Counted from the stretch's first letter, positions 1 through 13,502 are shown. The stretch: 64,000 nucleotides of DNA from Thalassia testudinum (GCA_037157565.1 JAZHRO010000039.1:44268001-44332000), one strand, 5' to 3'. The notes: a model not told the origin generated them from the letters alone. Numbers and translations are program-made.

Positions 1-330
1 GAATTCTAACTACTATGTAATAGTTTGTAGAAGGGATATAATTATGTCAAAATACTAGCCTGTCGAGACTTATGATCATGTTATACGGACAATGTAGAGT
101 GTGTATACTTCACTTACATGCACGATGCATTGTCTTTATAACATGAGATAAGTGTCGTCGTCCTTAGTTCAGAGAAGTTCTGAGCTAAAAGGGGTCCTTG
201 AAGAATTAATCACAACTTAGAGTTACTTATTACATGTAACTAGTGCATAAAGAAATTTCGAATGCATTTCTTACTCTTCTTTAGTATACCAACTAATCTT
301 AGCTTCGTTCCTGAAGCACCCTTTAGTAGG
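1..330. other. Unassigned non-coding stretch left of a solo LTR
   Basis: I see no ORF with recognisable content and no CACTA terminus here. The last five bases, GTAGG, pair with ATAGG at 3135-3139 as an imperfect target duplication around the solo LTR. This stretch was therefore joined to the sequence at 3135 before that insertion, and may be the 5' untranslated part of the CACTA element whose transposase starts at 3361. Confidence 0.4.
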
Positions 331-3134
331 TGATGGGAACACCATCATGAGCCATTACTAGTTCAATTTGATCTGATTAAGTTATTAAATGCTCCTACAT
401 AACCATCAGAAGGCCATAATTCATTGCATAATCATTCTGAGAGAGACAAGAAAATAGGGTTAAAACTACAATTTTACCATCATATCTTGAATGCAGAACA
501 ACCACGGGTTTTCTTAGGGGTAGATAAAGGCCAAATGGTCTTAAAAGTCTAACAAGTGGGTTAGAACAGACAGAAAAGGGTTTTCGTGTGTTTTAAGAAT
601 TAAATGACTTTTGAAAACCTAAAAACAGACCTGCTTAATTAAATGAGATTTTTGTCAAGATAAAATTCACCTAAACCCTCTAAAATTCATATAAAAATAT
701 TCTCTAGGGTTTGGTACCTTCAATTTGACCATCAGAACTCGTCTTGACTCAAAATAGAGTCTTAGACAGACATTTGCCCTAATTTGGATTTTTACATAAA
801 TTACCCAGTCAAATGAGGTCAAAACCTAAATCTAACTTCACCATTGGATTCCTTGGGTCTAAATTAGGTTTGTACCAAAATTTGGGTCCATGAGATCATC
901 TTAACCAAGTTTGCATTTTGATCCAGTCACTCCTTTTATCTCATTCAAATCCCTAACTTTTGAATATTTTACAAATAGCCCCCAGATTCTTTGTCTTCTT
1001 CACAAAAAGATCCCTTCACCATTATCACTCAAGAATCCTACTTCAGCGAGCTTCATTTGGAGAGTTCTCCTTGATTGATTGATGAAACCTTCCAAAAATC
1101 GAACCGGAGACTCGAGGAAATCCTCTTTTCAATGGGACCAACCTTGGATCCCAACTCCTTCCCAAAAGCTCGTGCGAACGCTTTGAAGGAGTGGGTATCC
1201 TATTTTTGCATAAGCTCCAAGGTTCCCAAGCTTGTTTCCAAGCTTGGAACCCCCTCATAAGCCCTATTTAAGCATGCCCAATTCATGGCCGTGCTCTTAA
1301 GCTAGTTTTAAGGCCAAAAACTCTTCGAAACTCTCCCTCCGACCCTACTCCGACTTAGCTTCGGTGAGCATCCTCCCTCGTCCTCTTACGGATGGCCAAC
1401 GACCAAATTGGCCTGTCCTCCTTCTTCCTCATCTTCGTCTGCACTTGGTGGGCCAAAGCCAGGGCATCCAAATACCTTTCTTTGCCGCCGTCCCACTCCC
1501 GGAGGATTCATCTTCCCCACGTCCAGCCATCACACCAACGTGGGTTTTCTACCTCCTTCGACCGTTAGATTAGGTTTTCTAAGTTTCCTCTCCTTCCATA
1601 CGTTTTTCTATTCTTTTTCCTAAATTCAACCACCGACGTCGTGAATCACCCTCATCTTCTCCACCTCTGGCGACATCACCAGCAAGGGCTTTCGTCTACT
1701 ACACACAACCATCCCCCTTGCCAACTATCCCTACACCTTCGCCTCGACCCAAGGGCCAAAATCCCTCTATCTATTTCACCGATTCATCACCCAAACTCGC
1801 CCCCGAACAACCCATCACCCACCTCCGATCCCGACTCCGTTCGACCTCCACAACACTCCTCGCCTCACAGTGAACCCATCACCATATTCGTCGTGCTATG
1901 GCGAAGCCTGCTGAATCTTCTGACAAGGTTGCGAGGCCGTATTCTTCTTTGCAGGTATCCTCGCCGAAGCTCTACCACTTCCGCCATCGCTGCCCTTGTT
2001 CTTCAAGTCCCTGGTGTTGCGAGCCCCAGGTGAAGTTCCAGGCAGTGCGGCTTACTCCTGGGAAGCCTCCCAAGCATCCAATTGAAGCTGCCATGGCGCA
2101 CTCACACTCCAATTGAGGAAGGAACACCTGCTGCGGCCTACATGAAGGAAGGGTGGGACATTTAGTCCCACCTCGGAAACTGACAGACGCTTGCAGCCGA
2201 ATAAGTTGTTTTTGTCACATGAGTTATTCGCCTCAAGTGACACGCAGGGGGTAAGGTCCCCGCACCCCTCCACTCACGCCTCACTTGCGACACCTAACCC
2301 ACGAGTCTGGAACGCATTTGATTACCCACCTAAGCCTTTTCACACCTCGCTTACCACCCACTGCCAGTGAGCCTGGTCCCGGGTGTGCGTGTGCCCGTTT
2401 ACCCGAATATCCTGACTGTGGCCCTGGGAGGGAGAATTCGAAAGAGAGAAGAAGAGTGAGAGAGCAGGGACAGGGGAGGGTTTTGCTTCCCTGTGTATTG
2501 GCTAACACTTAGCCAAATCTGAGAGTTGCCCCCTGTGCATAAAGAGAAGGAAGAAAGCCTTCGCTGAAGAGGAGGAAAGGAAGAAGGCTTGGAGAGAAAG
2601 AAGAGGAGAAGAAGCTACAGAGCAAAGAAGAAGAAGAAAGAAGGCATAACCAGAAGAAAGAGGAGTTGTAGAAGAAGGCCTGAAGAAGCAAGAGGAAGAA
2701 GAACAATGCTAGGGAAGCACTGTAGTACTTGTCGGTTAAGTCGTCTAGTTCGACCCGACAACTGATTTGAGGCTTGATACTTTAGAATTACTGTTGAGAT
2801 ATTTAAATTGATTGAATGCTTGATATATATGCTTAGAGAGTAATTGGTGATTTAAATCACCATTGTTTTAGTTTCTCTACTTTTTTATTGCATCAAAGAT
2901 ACATGAGAATTCATTGAATATATAATGTGACAGATTAGTATTTATTGAATATCATTATATTGGTTCAAGTTCTTGTACTCAGTTACATATTATTTGAGAT
3001 TAGTGTGTGAATTCCTATTTGCTCCCTGTATTCGACCTTGGACTTCTATTCGAGTTACAGATCTTATTTGTTTTTTGCACTGATTTGAATTATACTACAA
3101 CGCATTTTAAAACCCGATTTAGAAGCTATTAACA
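331..3134 (+). mobile_element. Solo LTR of a Ty3/gypsy-type family (family X, copy X1, 2.8 kb)
   Basis: The element starts TGATGGGAACACC and ends CTATTAACA, so it has TG...CA ends. Imperfect 5-bp duplications flank it (GTAGG left, ATAGG right). Its first kilobase matches 37.2-38.1 kb and 38.1-38.8 kb in inverse orientation, and its end (TACTACAACGCATTTTAAAACCCGA) corresponds to the inverse of 35.39-35.43 kb, which defines a family of three copies. No internal domains follow it, so it is a solo LTR. The Ty3/gypsy assignment comes from the sister copy near 25.75 kb, which keeps a primer-binding site. Short ORFs inside are not conserved between copies and are not called. Confidence 0.82.
2540..2705 (+). 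repeat. Purine-rich (GAA/GAG) tract inside LTR X1
   Basis: An almost pure A/G strand with AAGAAG and GAGGAA words. The equivalent place in copy X3 (about 35755-35900, inverse orientation) is the matching pyrimidine tract, so it belongs to the LTR family and is not a local microsatellite. The minus-strand ORF across it (Phe/Leu/Ser-rich) is a low-complexity artefact. Confidence 0.7.
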
Positions 3135-3360
3135 ATAGGGGCTATTGGAAACGTAGTTAAGGTTAGTCTTGGGGGATATACTGGAGAAGTGCAGGGAGAT
3201 GCTGTCAAAATTTTCTCACACACTAGTTGCATGTAACAAGTAACGCTGTGATCAAATCTTAAGGGATGAGTTATCAAGTGAAATCTTCTTTAAAATATAA
3301 ATACCTTTCATATATTCTCTCCTAACTTGTAGGTTGTTTGCAAATTAATTTTAGGTTATC

Positions 3361-6300
3361 ATGGACAAGTCTTGGATTGGTTTAAGGAATTTGGATTACA
3401 CTAAGTATAAAAGTGGAGTGATCTCATTCCTGGATTGGGCCTTCCATGAAGACAGGAAACAATATAGACATGGAGAATTTTTTGAGAAAATATTCTGTCT
3501 ATGTAGGAAGTGTTTCAATGGATTTGTCCAGGATAGGAAAAAAGTTCTAGAGCATGTGATCTGTAATGGTTGGTGGCAACATTATATGAAGTAGACCACA
3601 CATGGAGAGGAACCAACACAGGATGACACATGGAATACAATGGCAGTGGACGAGTCTGATGACGATGAAGATGATGATAATCAAATCGATGAGATGCTTT
3701 ATGAGATGAGAAAGGCTATCCTAATATTGCAAATGATGAGAAAACATTCAACAGCTGTAATCAGTTTTATGATGCAATGAAGATAGCTGAGGAGCCCATC
3801 GCACTTGGAATTAGTTCCATAACGAGGTTGTCTTTTCTGTTGAGATCATTTTAGATGAAAGTTTTTAATAGAGCTACAACGAAATTGATATCTGAGGTGC
3901 TTCAGTTTATACAGGAGTTGTTAAATAATTCTAATGGTATGCCAGACTCATGGTATGAAGCAAAGAAACAAATACGAGTTCCTAGTATGAATTGTGAGAA
4001 GATTCGTGCATGTTTGAATGACTATGTGTTATATGGAAACGAGTACGTTAACTTGACTTCCAACCCGGAATGTGATAAGGAAAGATATAAAGGAGAGAGG
4101 AAATAAGCCAGAAAGGTTCTTCGTTATTTTCCGTTGATTCCAAGGTTGCAACGGCTGCTTATTTCTAGTAAGATTGCAACGTGGATGAGGTGGTATCAGG
4201 AAAACAAGTTAGAAGATAGCCTTATTCGCCATCCAATTGGTTTAGAGGAGTGGAAAAATTTCGACCGTAGACATTTATTTTTTACAGAAGATTCGTGTAA
4301 TGTTAGATTAGGACTTGCAAGCGACGGATTTAATCCATTTAAGAACATGTACCTGTCGTACTCTAGTTGGCCAATCGTGATGGTTACTTACAATTTAGCT
4401 CCCTGTCTATGCATGTGATTCTCATTTGTGATGTTGACCCTCTTAATCCTAGGTCTCAAGCAACCTGAAAATGCAATTGACGTCTACGTGCATCCATTAG
4501 TAGATGAACTAAAACAATTGTGGCACGACAGTGTTCAGACGTTTGATGCAAAGAAGAAAGAATTCTTTTAGATCTACGCGACTTTGTTCTGGGCCATAAA
4601 TGACTTTCCAGTGTATGCAAATGTTTCTGGATGGAGTACGAAAGGGAAGTTTGCCTGCCCAATATATATGGATGATGCACACCATTTGTGTCTTCCTAAA
4701 AGTAAGAAATTTTCTTATTTACAGCACTGTAAATTTTTTCCCATTGAACATAGATGGTGAAGTTCACAGTTTTAAGGATAGATTTGATGATAAAGCTTAT
4801 TAGCTTTCGAGTAAAAATCCGAGAAATAAGTTAAGCATAAATGGTATTTGACTGTTAGGGTTCGAAGTGTTTGCGAAATTATTGAAACTTGTAACAACCG
4901 ACTCGGTCGTCCATTCAAGAAAGATATGACAGCTTTAAAGGACTCCAGTTTTTAGAAGAAGAGTATCTTTTTCATGGAGCTTCCGTATTAGAAAGATCTC
5001 ACAAGACGTCAATAATCTTGATGTGATGCATATTTAGAAAAATGTCATGGATGACATCTTAGACATATTGAACTTAACAGAAAATCTAAAAGACACATTA
5101 AGATCGAGAAATGACATGAAGGAATTGGGAATTCATCCCGATATATATGTCACTGATGGGGAGGAAATGCCACCAGCGATGTACACAGTCTAAATCAAGG
5201 ACAGTGGGATAGGATATTCTCCTTTTTTAAAGGAATTAGAGTCGCAAATGAGTTTTCTTCACAGCTCTCGTGGTGTGTGAATGAAGTTTAGAAGAAAATT
5301 AGCAAATTGAAAAGCCATGATTCACATGTGTACATGCAGATTTTGTTTTCACTAGCTATTCGTGGAGTGTTGCTAGATCCAGTGGTCGATACATTCATGG
5401 AGATGGGTCGACATTTTAAAGTCATTTGCTCCAAAACTTTAAATTGTGAAATGTTAGACTATTGGAATTATCAAATTGTCATCACACTCTACAAAATGGA
5501 ACAAAATTTCCCCCTGGCTTTCTTTGATGTGATGGTCCATCTAACGCTACATCTTGCACATGAAGCAAGAGTTGGTGATCCAGAACGATATAGATAGATG
5601 TATCTAGTTGAGCAGTTTCTGAAGAAACTCAAAGATTACGTCTTAAATAAAGCGATGCCAGAGGGGTCAATTGTTGAGGGTTATCTTCTAAAAGAATGCA
5701 TAAATTTCTGTACCATGTACGTGGATAATATTGGCAACAAATTCAATTGACTAGAGAGGAATTTTGATAGGGGGTACAACGAAATTAATGATGATTCACT
5801 ATCAATTTTTGATACGAGGAGAAGGTTGATCCTCCGCACAGAATACAAAATGATCAATTTAAAAGATTGGCAATTAGCTCACTTGTATATCTTGAAAGAA
5901 ATTGCCAATGTCGATCCATTTTTCGATGAATTTAAACATTCTTCACCTCATTCTGTTCAAGAGCTGCAGTTCCTTGATTGATTTAAGTAACATGTATATC
6001 ATATGAAATAAAACAATGACCCACGTTGGTCGAATGACTTTAATTTAATATGCAAAACTCTGTTGAGATCTGGACATCATCATTATGGGTACATAATTAA
6101 TGGATTTAGATTCAGAAAAAGTCAATCAATGATGGAAAGGCATCGCAACAAGCTGGAGTTTTTGTGAGTTATGATATTGGAATAGGTTGTGATGGTTACT
6201 ACAGTAAGATCACAGAGATTATCGAGATGAGTTTCACATACGATCGCATGGTGGTTTTATTCAAGTGTGATTGGTTTGATGTTTTCCAGGGAGGGATTGA

Positions 6301-6441
6301 TTTCCAAAAAGATAACAAACATGGTTTTATCAGTTTAAATAAGAATCGTTGAATTCTTCAAATAGTTGAACCATTCACACCAGCCTATCAAGTATCACAA
6401 GTTTTCTATGTGCCTGATATCAGCAGGAATGAGTAGATTAT
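3361..6441 (+). pseudogene. CACTA TNP2-like transposase pseudogene
   Basis: The product would be the transposase of an En/Spm (CACTA) element, which binds and cuts the element ends. The first 75 codons match the N-terminal transposase-associated domain (MDKSWIGLRNLDYTKY, then CLCRKCFNGF). Between 4110 and 4800 is the TNP2 core: KVLRYFPLIPRLQRL, RHPIGLEEWKNFDR, NVRLGLASDGFNPFKNM, then YSSWPIVMVTYNLAP and NDFPVYANVSGWSTKGKFACP. Between 5300 and 5750 is the block with PLAFFDVMVHLTLHLAHEAR, and at 6160-6430 the C-terminal block with VVLFKCDWFDVF and QVSQVFYVPDI. Several in-frame stops interrupt it (for example after residue 77, and at about 4104 and 4417), so it is dead. A 5-kb solo LTR is inserted right after 6441; the reading resumes at about 11517 with a segment like the RHFFDEMEDSE tail of such proteins. 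Confidence 0.9.
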
Positions 6442-9400
6442 TGATGAGTTGTGATTCATCATAGCTAAAATGCCCAAGTTAAACTAGAAACTAGGTTAAA
6501 CACTATCAAATTAACACATAAAATATGCTAAGTATGGGAAATAACAGAAAAGACCCAAAATATCAATTTTGTGCTAAAAACGCATAATTAGGTCATTAAA
6601 TGAGATATTCTATTAAAGAAGGATAAATGGTGATCTAATTGCAAATTGAACATACAAATGAGCTCGAAACTCCAAATCAAAAGTGAAATTAACTTCTAAT
6701 ATGTTTAATTAAGCTTCATTAAAAACCTGGTTGCATTTGAACATCATTAGGGCCTTGCATTTAAGGATTTACATTTAGGTCCATCACACATCACATTTTG
6801 TTCACTAGAAACCTTTAAGAACCTACTTGAAGGCCGCAAGGACCTTTTTGAAAGCCCAGAAGGACTGCTATGTAACTATTCTTGACCTCTTTTGGGTCTC
6901 TCTGCAGTTTTTCTAGCTCTTCGCTGAGGGGCCTTTCACGCAATTACACCAATAGAACCCAGTGTCACCTGTAGGTCTTCGCGCGCACTGTTCACGCGAA
7001 GAACTGAGGCCATCATGGCTGTTGATCCTCTAGATGCACTCGATCTGTGGCTCTCCTTCAATCGAACCTTCACGCGAATCCGTGCGTGTGGTCACCCTTT
7101 TCCCCAGATCTGATCTAGCGGCTAGAATTTGATTTAAACCTCGAGCATGCTCTCTCCTCTCCATCCAACCGTAGGTGCCCTAGGTGGCTAATCACACAAC
7201 TATGGTGCCTTGATTCACTTATCGTTCTACTTAAGCACCTCCACTGATTGCGTGCATGTGCATCGACCTCGTCTCCTACTTCTTTGAGGCCGATCCCTTC
7301 GTCCTCTCTAGCTCTTCTAACCATTTCACTCGCCACATCGGTGATAGTGGTGTGGTTTTTCACCCCCAATTCTTCCTCGTCACTAGGGATGACGTATGCT
7401 TGAGGACGACCTTGAAGCTCCTCTCGTGGGCATTTCACTCACTGGAGATCCCCCTCCATTCCTCCTCCGTAGCCGCCGGCTCTGGATCCAAAGGTCCCAT
7501 TCCTCTAATTAGATTAGGATTTACTGTTTTCTAGAGTAGTTATAGTGATAATTAAAGTAATTTAGGAGTAGAAATTAGAGGTAGACTTGCTCTGATCTGA
7601 TTGTGTGATTGTAGATAGCTTAGGAGTGGTGTAGTATAGAATCCACACACCCACCTCCTCTGATCAATTCAGATCGGAGGAGATGAATTCATATCACCCC
7701 AATGATCGCTGATCTTCCCCCTCATAGCACCATTTCATGTTCTGAATTTTCCTTGTGTTTTAATTCGCAATTCCCCCCATCCATTAGAGTTAAACCTTCG
7801 TCTCATTGCTCTCTAGCTTTGAGATGAAGATTTGCGCTCAAAAACCACCTAGGGGTTTCTTCACTCATGTCATTTTGTTTACAAAGATCCCTGATCTGAT
7901 TTGAAAGGAATTGATTTACTTGATCTAATTTTAATTTAGGTTTTAATGTGAAATTGCGAGATTTTGATTAAATTGGGCTTTAAAGAGTTGTTGATCAAGT
8001 GAATCGATATGTTCTTGAATAAATCAGTCCATGGCTGTGAATCTAAGATGATTTTGTTGGCGAACTTTTCCTTAGATGAGCCATGGTGGAATTGGGGTTG
8101 AATTGAGTCCTTTTATGATTCTCAAGGTGTGGGAGTGCAAAGGAGAATCAACTTTGTTGATTTGAGGTACTCACATGTATCTATGTGTAAATTGATATGT
8201 TTGAATTTGGATTTCTTACCTAAGGGATTCTCAATATCCCTTAAGGTTTAAACATTTGGGGTTCAGGTCAAATGGATTTAATGGGCTAAGTTGAACTCTC
8301 CCTTCATGTTGTCAATAGCATAAGGAAGAGATCAAATTAGTGTTCTCTCTTTGATTTGATATGGGAATCAAGGTTAGAAGGTTTTTGAGTAAGGATAATG
8401 TTTTCAACTGATTTCTAAACTAATTCAAGTTCTATCAGATTTTTTTGAGTTGGTCATTATGTGTTTTGAATCTCAATTTCACATATTAAAATGCTGCATA
8501 GTAGCAACATTTTTTGTTGGATTGATTTTCAATCTAATCCAATGATCTTTGTTGTCTATGACAGAGATGATGGATTAGATTTGGCCATCTGAGCAGCTAC
8601 TAAAATGGAAATTTCCATTTCAGAGTTGCTGAAAATGTGTCTTTCTTATTGAAATCCCCAACTCTGATTTACTGAATTGAGTGTTGGTTGCACAGCAGAC
8701 TTAGAAATCAGTTTAAGACTTCTAAGCAATTTCTTGAGAGCTGCTGAGAGTTATTGCAGCTACTGCTAGGGTTGCTACCACTACTGTCTGAAGCTGTTGC
8801 TGTAACTGTTGCTCCTGCTTGTGGGTTGAGATGAGTAGGATAGTAAGCTAGAATTAGGATATTTGAATGACTGACATGTTTGTAATGTGTGCAATAATTC
8901 ATGAACAAGCATTCCTATACTTGAAAATGAATTTTAATTGAGTTTGAAATGCTAGTTTAAGCTCATTGGATTCATTGTTAGCTTTTTCATACTTAAATTT
9001 GTTCAAATTGAGATTTCAGTGGAATTAAAAGAGAAAATCCTGTTTTTATGTTCATAAATGTTGTAACATGCTTGCTGGTTGTTTGTAGATGTTTAAACAC
9101 CCTTTCCAGTTCTTTAACTGAATTCTTAGGCCTTAGGTTTCATATTCAAACACCTATTTAGGCCTCTTTTGGAGTTAACTTGTTTATAAATAAAAATGCT
9201 TTAAAAAATCTAAAAAAATAAAATAAATTTATCTTGGTGAAGATCAGGTATATTTCTAGGTGTACACTGAGTTTCAAGGTTATCTGAATCCTCGGCTTAG
9301 TAGAACATACCAGCTGACGGTTCAGTATACCTTTAGACTTAATAAAAGAACTTAACCTACAACAATACCAAAAACACATTCTCTCTCTCACCTCCTACTT

Positions 9401-11497
9401 CTATAAAACACATAAAACCCATAAAAATAAGAAAAACCCCCAAAATACCCAAAAATACCTTGTATATTATGTATATACTTGTAAATATAAGCTATATAGT
9501 AAGCTATATGTATATATACTATAAAATAGGTGTATAATATGTATAAATAACTTGTATGTATATTGTATAATGTAAATTAAATATTTAAGATTATTTAAAC
9601 TGTATATAATCTAATCATATAACTATTTATTATTTATACTAATTTATAAGTACTATAACTTAAGTAAATAAATAAAATCCTGCAAATAAATGTATTTACT
9701 AATGATACTGTGTATAGATATTTATATATGTATTATGCACATAGTAAATCCTGTAACATAATTTAATTATATATATCTAATAAATAATGAATTTATTAAG
9801 TTATTACCTAAGTTAATAAATTAAATTAAAATAAATTAGTAAATTAAGTTATAACTGAGATAATTTATACTGTATAGTTGTATTATAGTATTTCAAGTAA
9901 ATTAAACTAATTTAACTATATTTATAATGTATTATATTATTTATACTTAATTTATATGAATAACTCCTTGAATACAGTTATTTAAATGTAAAAAAATTAA
10001 AATAAACCATGTAAAATATAATAAAAAATTGTATTAAATACTTTATTATATGTATTAACTCTGTATTAAGTTAATTAGAAGATTATCTAACCAATTTAAC
10101 CTGTAATTAAGAAATAAAAACACTTAATAGTATGTATAAATTCCCAATTTTGACTAATTTATTTATATAATAAATGTAATTAATTTTGTACATAAATTGT
10201 ATAATCATGTAATCCTATGTAAATACTTCAAAATCATATAATTTAATTTTAAATTATAATAATTTATGACCCTCAAATCAAGGGCGAAAGTAGCGAAATC
10301 AGACGCTGGCAAGCAAGAGTAGCAATGCTTGAGGGCACTATTTAGCACCACATCATGAGTTGGCAAGTGACCGCTGCAGTATAAGTTGTTTTTCTCTTTT
10401 TGCTTTCCCAGTCGTCAAGTGCTCGACGCTAAACAACCATCACCCTTCCCTTTACTTCTAAGCATACATTGGTACTTTAGCATGAGATTGGTGTACGGTG
10501 CGAGATGGGAGCCTGGTACTATGCGTGGGCCTAATTGGGCCCATTAACGAGTATAAACCAGATTAAATGGGCTAATTAATCATCAGGGTGACCTTAGTAG
10601 AGGTCAGGTCTCACCCGTTGAGGGTGTTGTATATCCCTTGAAAATGTTGCCCGCCAATAACAAACCTAATTTTATCATTAAAAACAGTAACCAGGTCCTA
10701 ATTACTCAGAGGAAAAGAGAAGGCTGTGAGCGCTAAGGGTAGAGCCCTCTGAAAATGGCTAAGTAAAGAAAAATGCCTACCTGTGCGTATGTATATAGCT
10801 AATATATATAATATGTATATATAAGTATATAATATATATATATATATGTATACTGTAAATAGTATGTAAATAATGTATATAAGTATACGTAGTATGTTTG
10901 AGCTATATGTATATCAATAACACTTTACCTTTACTGACAGACTTATACATCACTGCATATAGAATAAATGTCAGTATAGACTCTAATTTTTACCTTAGTT
11001 TATGTATATAGTTTTTCTAAGGTTTAGTGATGCTTATATACGTCGCTGTATAGACATTTTCTGTTACCACAGATGTTAATATATTAACTTAAGTTAGTAT
11101 AATATATCTTATTACTTATTATTGTACATATATCCAAGTATTATTAATATAAGCTATAAATAGATAGCATAGAGTATTCATTTATAATTTTTGATGCTTA
11201 TTTGTACATAGTTATTTTCAAGCATTGTATTTATTTGTAATTTATTCATGTGCATACAATTAATTCATTCTTTTATTCATTCATTCGTTATTGTATATAA
11301 AACTAATCTTTTTGAATTAAATAATGATATTGAATTTAGAGAGTGATGTACATCAATAACTGCCTCCTAGTGAACGATCTGAAATAAACCAATAAAAATT
11401 AGGTAAATAAATAAAATTGATACGACAACAATTTATATTTTTGACATATACTACAATAACGACCTCTTTTTATACAAACTGGTAGTCGATCACTTCA
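6442..11497 (+). mobile_element. Solo LTR of a very long (5-kb) Ty3/gypsy-type family (family A, copy A)
   Basis: It starts TGATGAGTTGTGATTCATCA, itself an imperfect hairpin, and ends GATCACTTCA. The flanks are ATTAT and ATTTT, a 4-of-5 match. Two more copies exist in the window: 25956-33598 (same orientation) and 54022-63498 (inverse). Once nested insertions are removed, all three are close to 5.0-5.1 kb. In the inverse copy a degenerate primer-binding site follows the CTTCA end, which shows these are LTRs. This copy interrupts the TNP2-like pseudogene. It holds no recognisable coding sequence. The stretch from about 9.4 to 11.35 kb is extremely A/T-rich. Confidence 0.82.
9420..11350. other. 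A/T-rich core of LTR A, no genes
   Basis: Nearly 2 kb dominated by TATA, TAAAT and TTAAT words, with one less A/T-rich island at about 10260-10780 that starts at the conserved word GACCCTCAAATC. The same order (AT block, island, AT block) recurs at 28.9-33.45 kb, where a solo LTR has split it, and inversely at 54.2-58.75 kb. It is therefore a fixed property of the LTR family. I see no gene here. Confidence 0.75.
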
Positions 11498-11632
11498 ATT
11501 TTACTCTTAAAAATCATGTCTCGTCATTTCTTTGATGAAATGGAGGATAGTGAACATTCTTTTCTAGTTGAAACATATCAAGATTTTCTAGAAGAATTAG
11601 AAATAGGTTGCAATGTAATAGATGTCAATATT
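11498..11632 (+). pseudogene. C-terminal remnant of the CACTA-1 transposase
   Basis: Starting at the ATG at 11517 the reading frame gives MSRHFFDEMEDSEHSFLVET, a short acidic tail of the kind that ends TNP2-type proteins (R-x-F-x-D followed by acidic residues). It lies directly beyond the solo LTR that broke the transposase at 6441, so it is taken as the displaced end of the same gene. CACTA-2 begins at 11633 and cuts it off again. Confidence 0.5.
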
Positions 11633-11654
11633 CACTACTAGAGAAGTTAGCTTT

Positions 11655-11905
11655 GATCATGGTTATTTGGTCACGGTTCCGCGCAAAACCGTGACCATAT
11701 GTTACTTTCGTGATAAAAAGACTTTTGTCATGGTTTCACCTAAAACCGTGACCAAAGAATTTTGTCACATTTATTTATTTTTTTAAATAAACCCCATCCA
11801 ACTCCTCCCTCTCACTCACCCTTTCTTTTTCCTCCTACCCTTCACCCCCCTTTGCCCTCCTACCACCACCATTTGGTGACGGTTTCAGAGTCGTGACCAA
11901 AGCTT
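11655..11905. repeat. Left subterminal repeats of CACTA-2
   Basis: At least four copies of a motif close to TTTGGTCACGGTTTT or its complement (for example GGTCACGGTTCCGCGCAAAACCGTGACC at 11670-11697, a hairpin, then AAACCGTGACCAAAG near 11740 and GTGACGGTTTCAGAGTCGTGACC near 11877). In CACTA elements such subterminal repeats are binding sites for the DNA-binding transposase product. The matching set lies at 23870-24150. Confidence 0.8.
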
Positions 11906-11931
11906 TTCTTTTAAAAAGAAAGGTTTATTAT

Positions 11932-12987
11932 TGTTGAAATAAATATATATAGGAAATAAATAAATAAAAATATATGTATTTTCAACGTTTCCATATAAAT
12001 AAAAAATATTAAATCAAGTCAAACATGCAACAACACAAATAATAAAACGAGAAGGAATTAGATTTTACTTCGATCGAAACACCCATTAAGGACTTCTCTT
12101 AGAGAAGGTATTGCCCCCCACGATACTAGCATGTCAGGGTTTGACAAACTTCTTCCAGGATACGATGATTCACCTCTAAGATTCGACGCACTTTGATGTT
12201 GAACGTCCTTGAAAACCATGTCAGGAGAACGAAGCCGAGATAATTTTGTTTCCAACCAAATTCCCGATTGAACTACCAACTGCATGGTTTGATCAACCAA
12301 AAACCTTCTCGTAGATCTCTCAATCTCCTTGTACAAGATCGAAAAAAGTGATTGGAGACTTTTCTGCCAATCACGTCTAATGAATGCACCAAGAAAGAGA
12401 GACAAAAATGAGCGAAAGTGGGAGAGAGTGAAGAAAGCTTTTCTACTATTATTGTGTGTCAAATGAGAGCCCCCTCGTGGCCCTTATATAGAACGCATGA
12501 TCAGACATTTAAAGAAATTCCTGTTTTATAGAAACATATAAATTATCGACCAATTAAGTTCATTAATCGACCAAAACAAGTGGTTGATCGAACTTCACTA
12601 ATTAGTCTATCAAACCAATTGATCGACCAAACTAAATTCATTGATCGACCAAAACAATTGGTTGACCAAGTTTACATTTTGATCAACCAATCCAGGTAAA
12701 AATCGTGAGATTAAAAATCCCTAGCAAAATTGATTCTCACTCGAGCCGGAGCTAGAGCCAGGGTGGGGCGGGGCGCGTGCGGGTGTGTGTGGTTCCCAGG
12801 CCCACCTCTCACTCTTTGCTACATAAGCCACGGGAGGCAGAAGCCTTTTACACTCACCAAGAGGTTTGTCCACTTCCAGTATGAGACTAAAAATCTCTCC
12901 CAAATCTCACTGATTTTAACATGAATTCCCACATCATAATGTAATAATTGCATCCTAATTGATGCAATTAGGCTCTCAAATCCAATA
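11932..12987 (-). repeat. 3' LTR of the copia element
   Basis: It aligns along its length with 17534-18581. Its outer end begins TGTTGAAATAAAT; its inner end has mutated from CCAACA to CCAATA. It includes a cluster of palindromic words (TTGATCGACCAA and variants) at about 12545-12695, and on the minus strand contains the LTR start TATTGGATTTGAGAG. Confidence 0.9.
12545..12695. repeat. Array of TTGATCGACCAA-like palindromic words in the copia LTR
   Basis: About eight irregularly spaced variants of TTGATCGACCAA or GGTTGATCGAAC occur within 150 bp, in both orientations. The sister LTR has the equivalent, more decayed array at about 18165-18295. The function is unknown. Confidence 0.65.
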
Positions 12988-13502
12988 ATCCCCCACAAAT
13001 TCATGGTTGAGATTTAACGATAAATTCCTCAGCTACCACACTCTTCTTTTAGTAAAGGTATCTTCCAGTTTGAATCCTTACATGAGTCATTCACCTTCAC
13101 CACCACAGGAATAAAGTGAAACTAGTCTTGAACTCTAAACTTTTGATGTGGAGTGTATAATGATAACAATAGAATGAAATTCTTGGTGATAATCTTTAGG
13201 GTTGGTGCTCTTAAAGTCCATGCACCCTTTCCTGTTTCATGAGTGTAATTGGGAAAGACCCTATTCCCTTACTTGCGGCCCGCAGTAACACTGACATAGG
13301 TGGCATTCTCCAAGGATGCACTGCTCACATCATGCCATAAAGGCTTGAACCCATTCAGAGTCTTTGCTCTTCCTAAATTTGTAGCTCAAGGCACTTAGGC
13401 TTCCAGTGATTGAACTTAGATGTAAAAACATATAACAATGAGTGCCAATCAGTTCCCTATACAGCTTGTTACCACATTGAACCTACTTTGTGGGATCTCC
13501 AC

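Noticed and set aside
1364..2116. Pro/Ser/His-rich ORFs in LTR X1, including 130 codons at 1641
   Set aside because: Not preserved in copies X2 and X3; no recognisable domain; composition follows the local C-rich strand.
7115..7534. Overlapping ORFs of 107 and 92 codons in LTR A
   Set aside because: The matching regions of copies B (26.55-26.95 kb) and C (62.4-62.9 kb) do not keep the frames.
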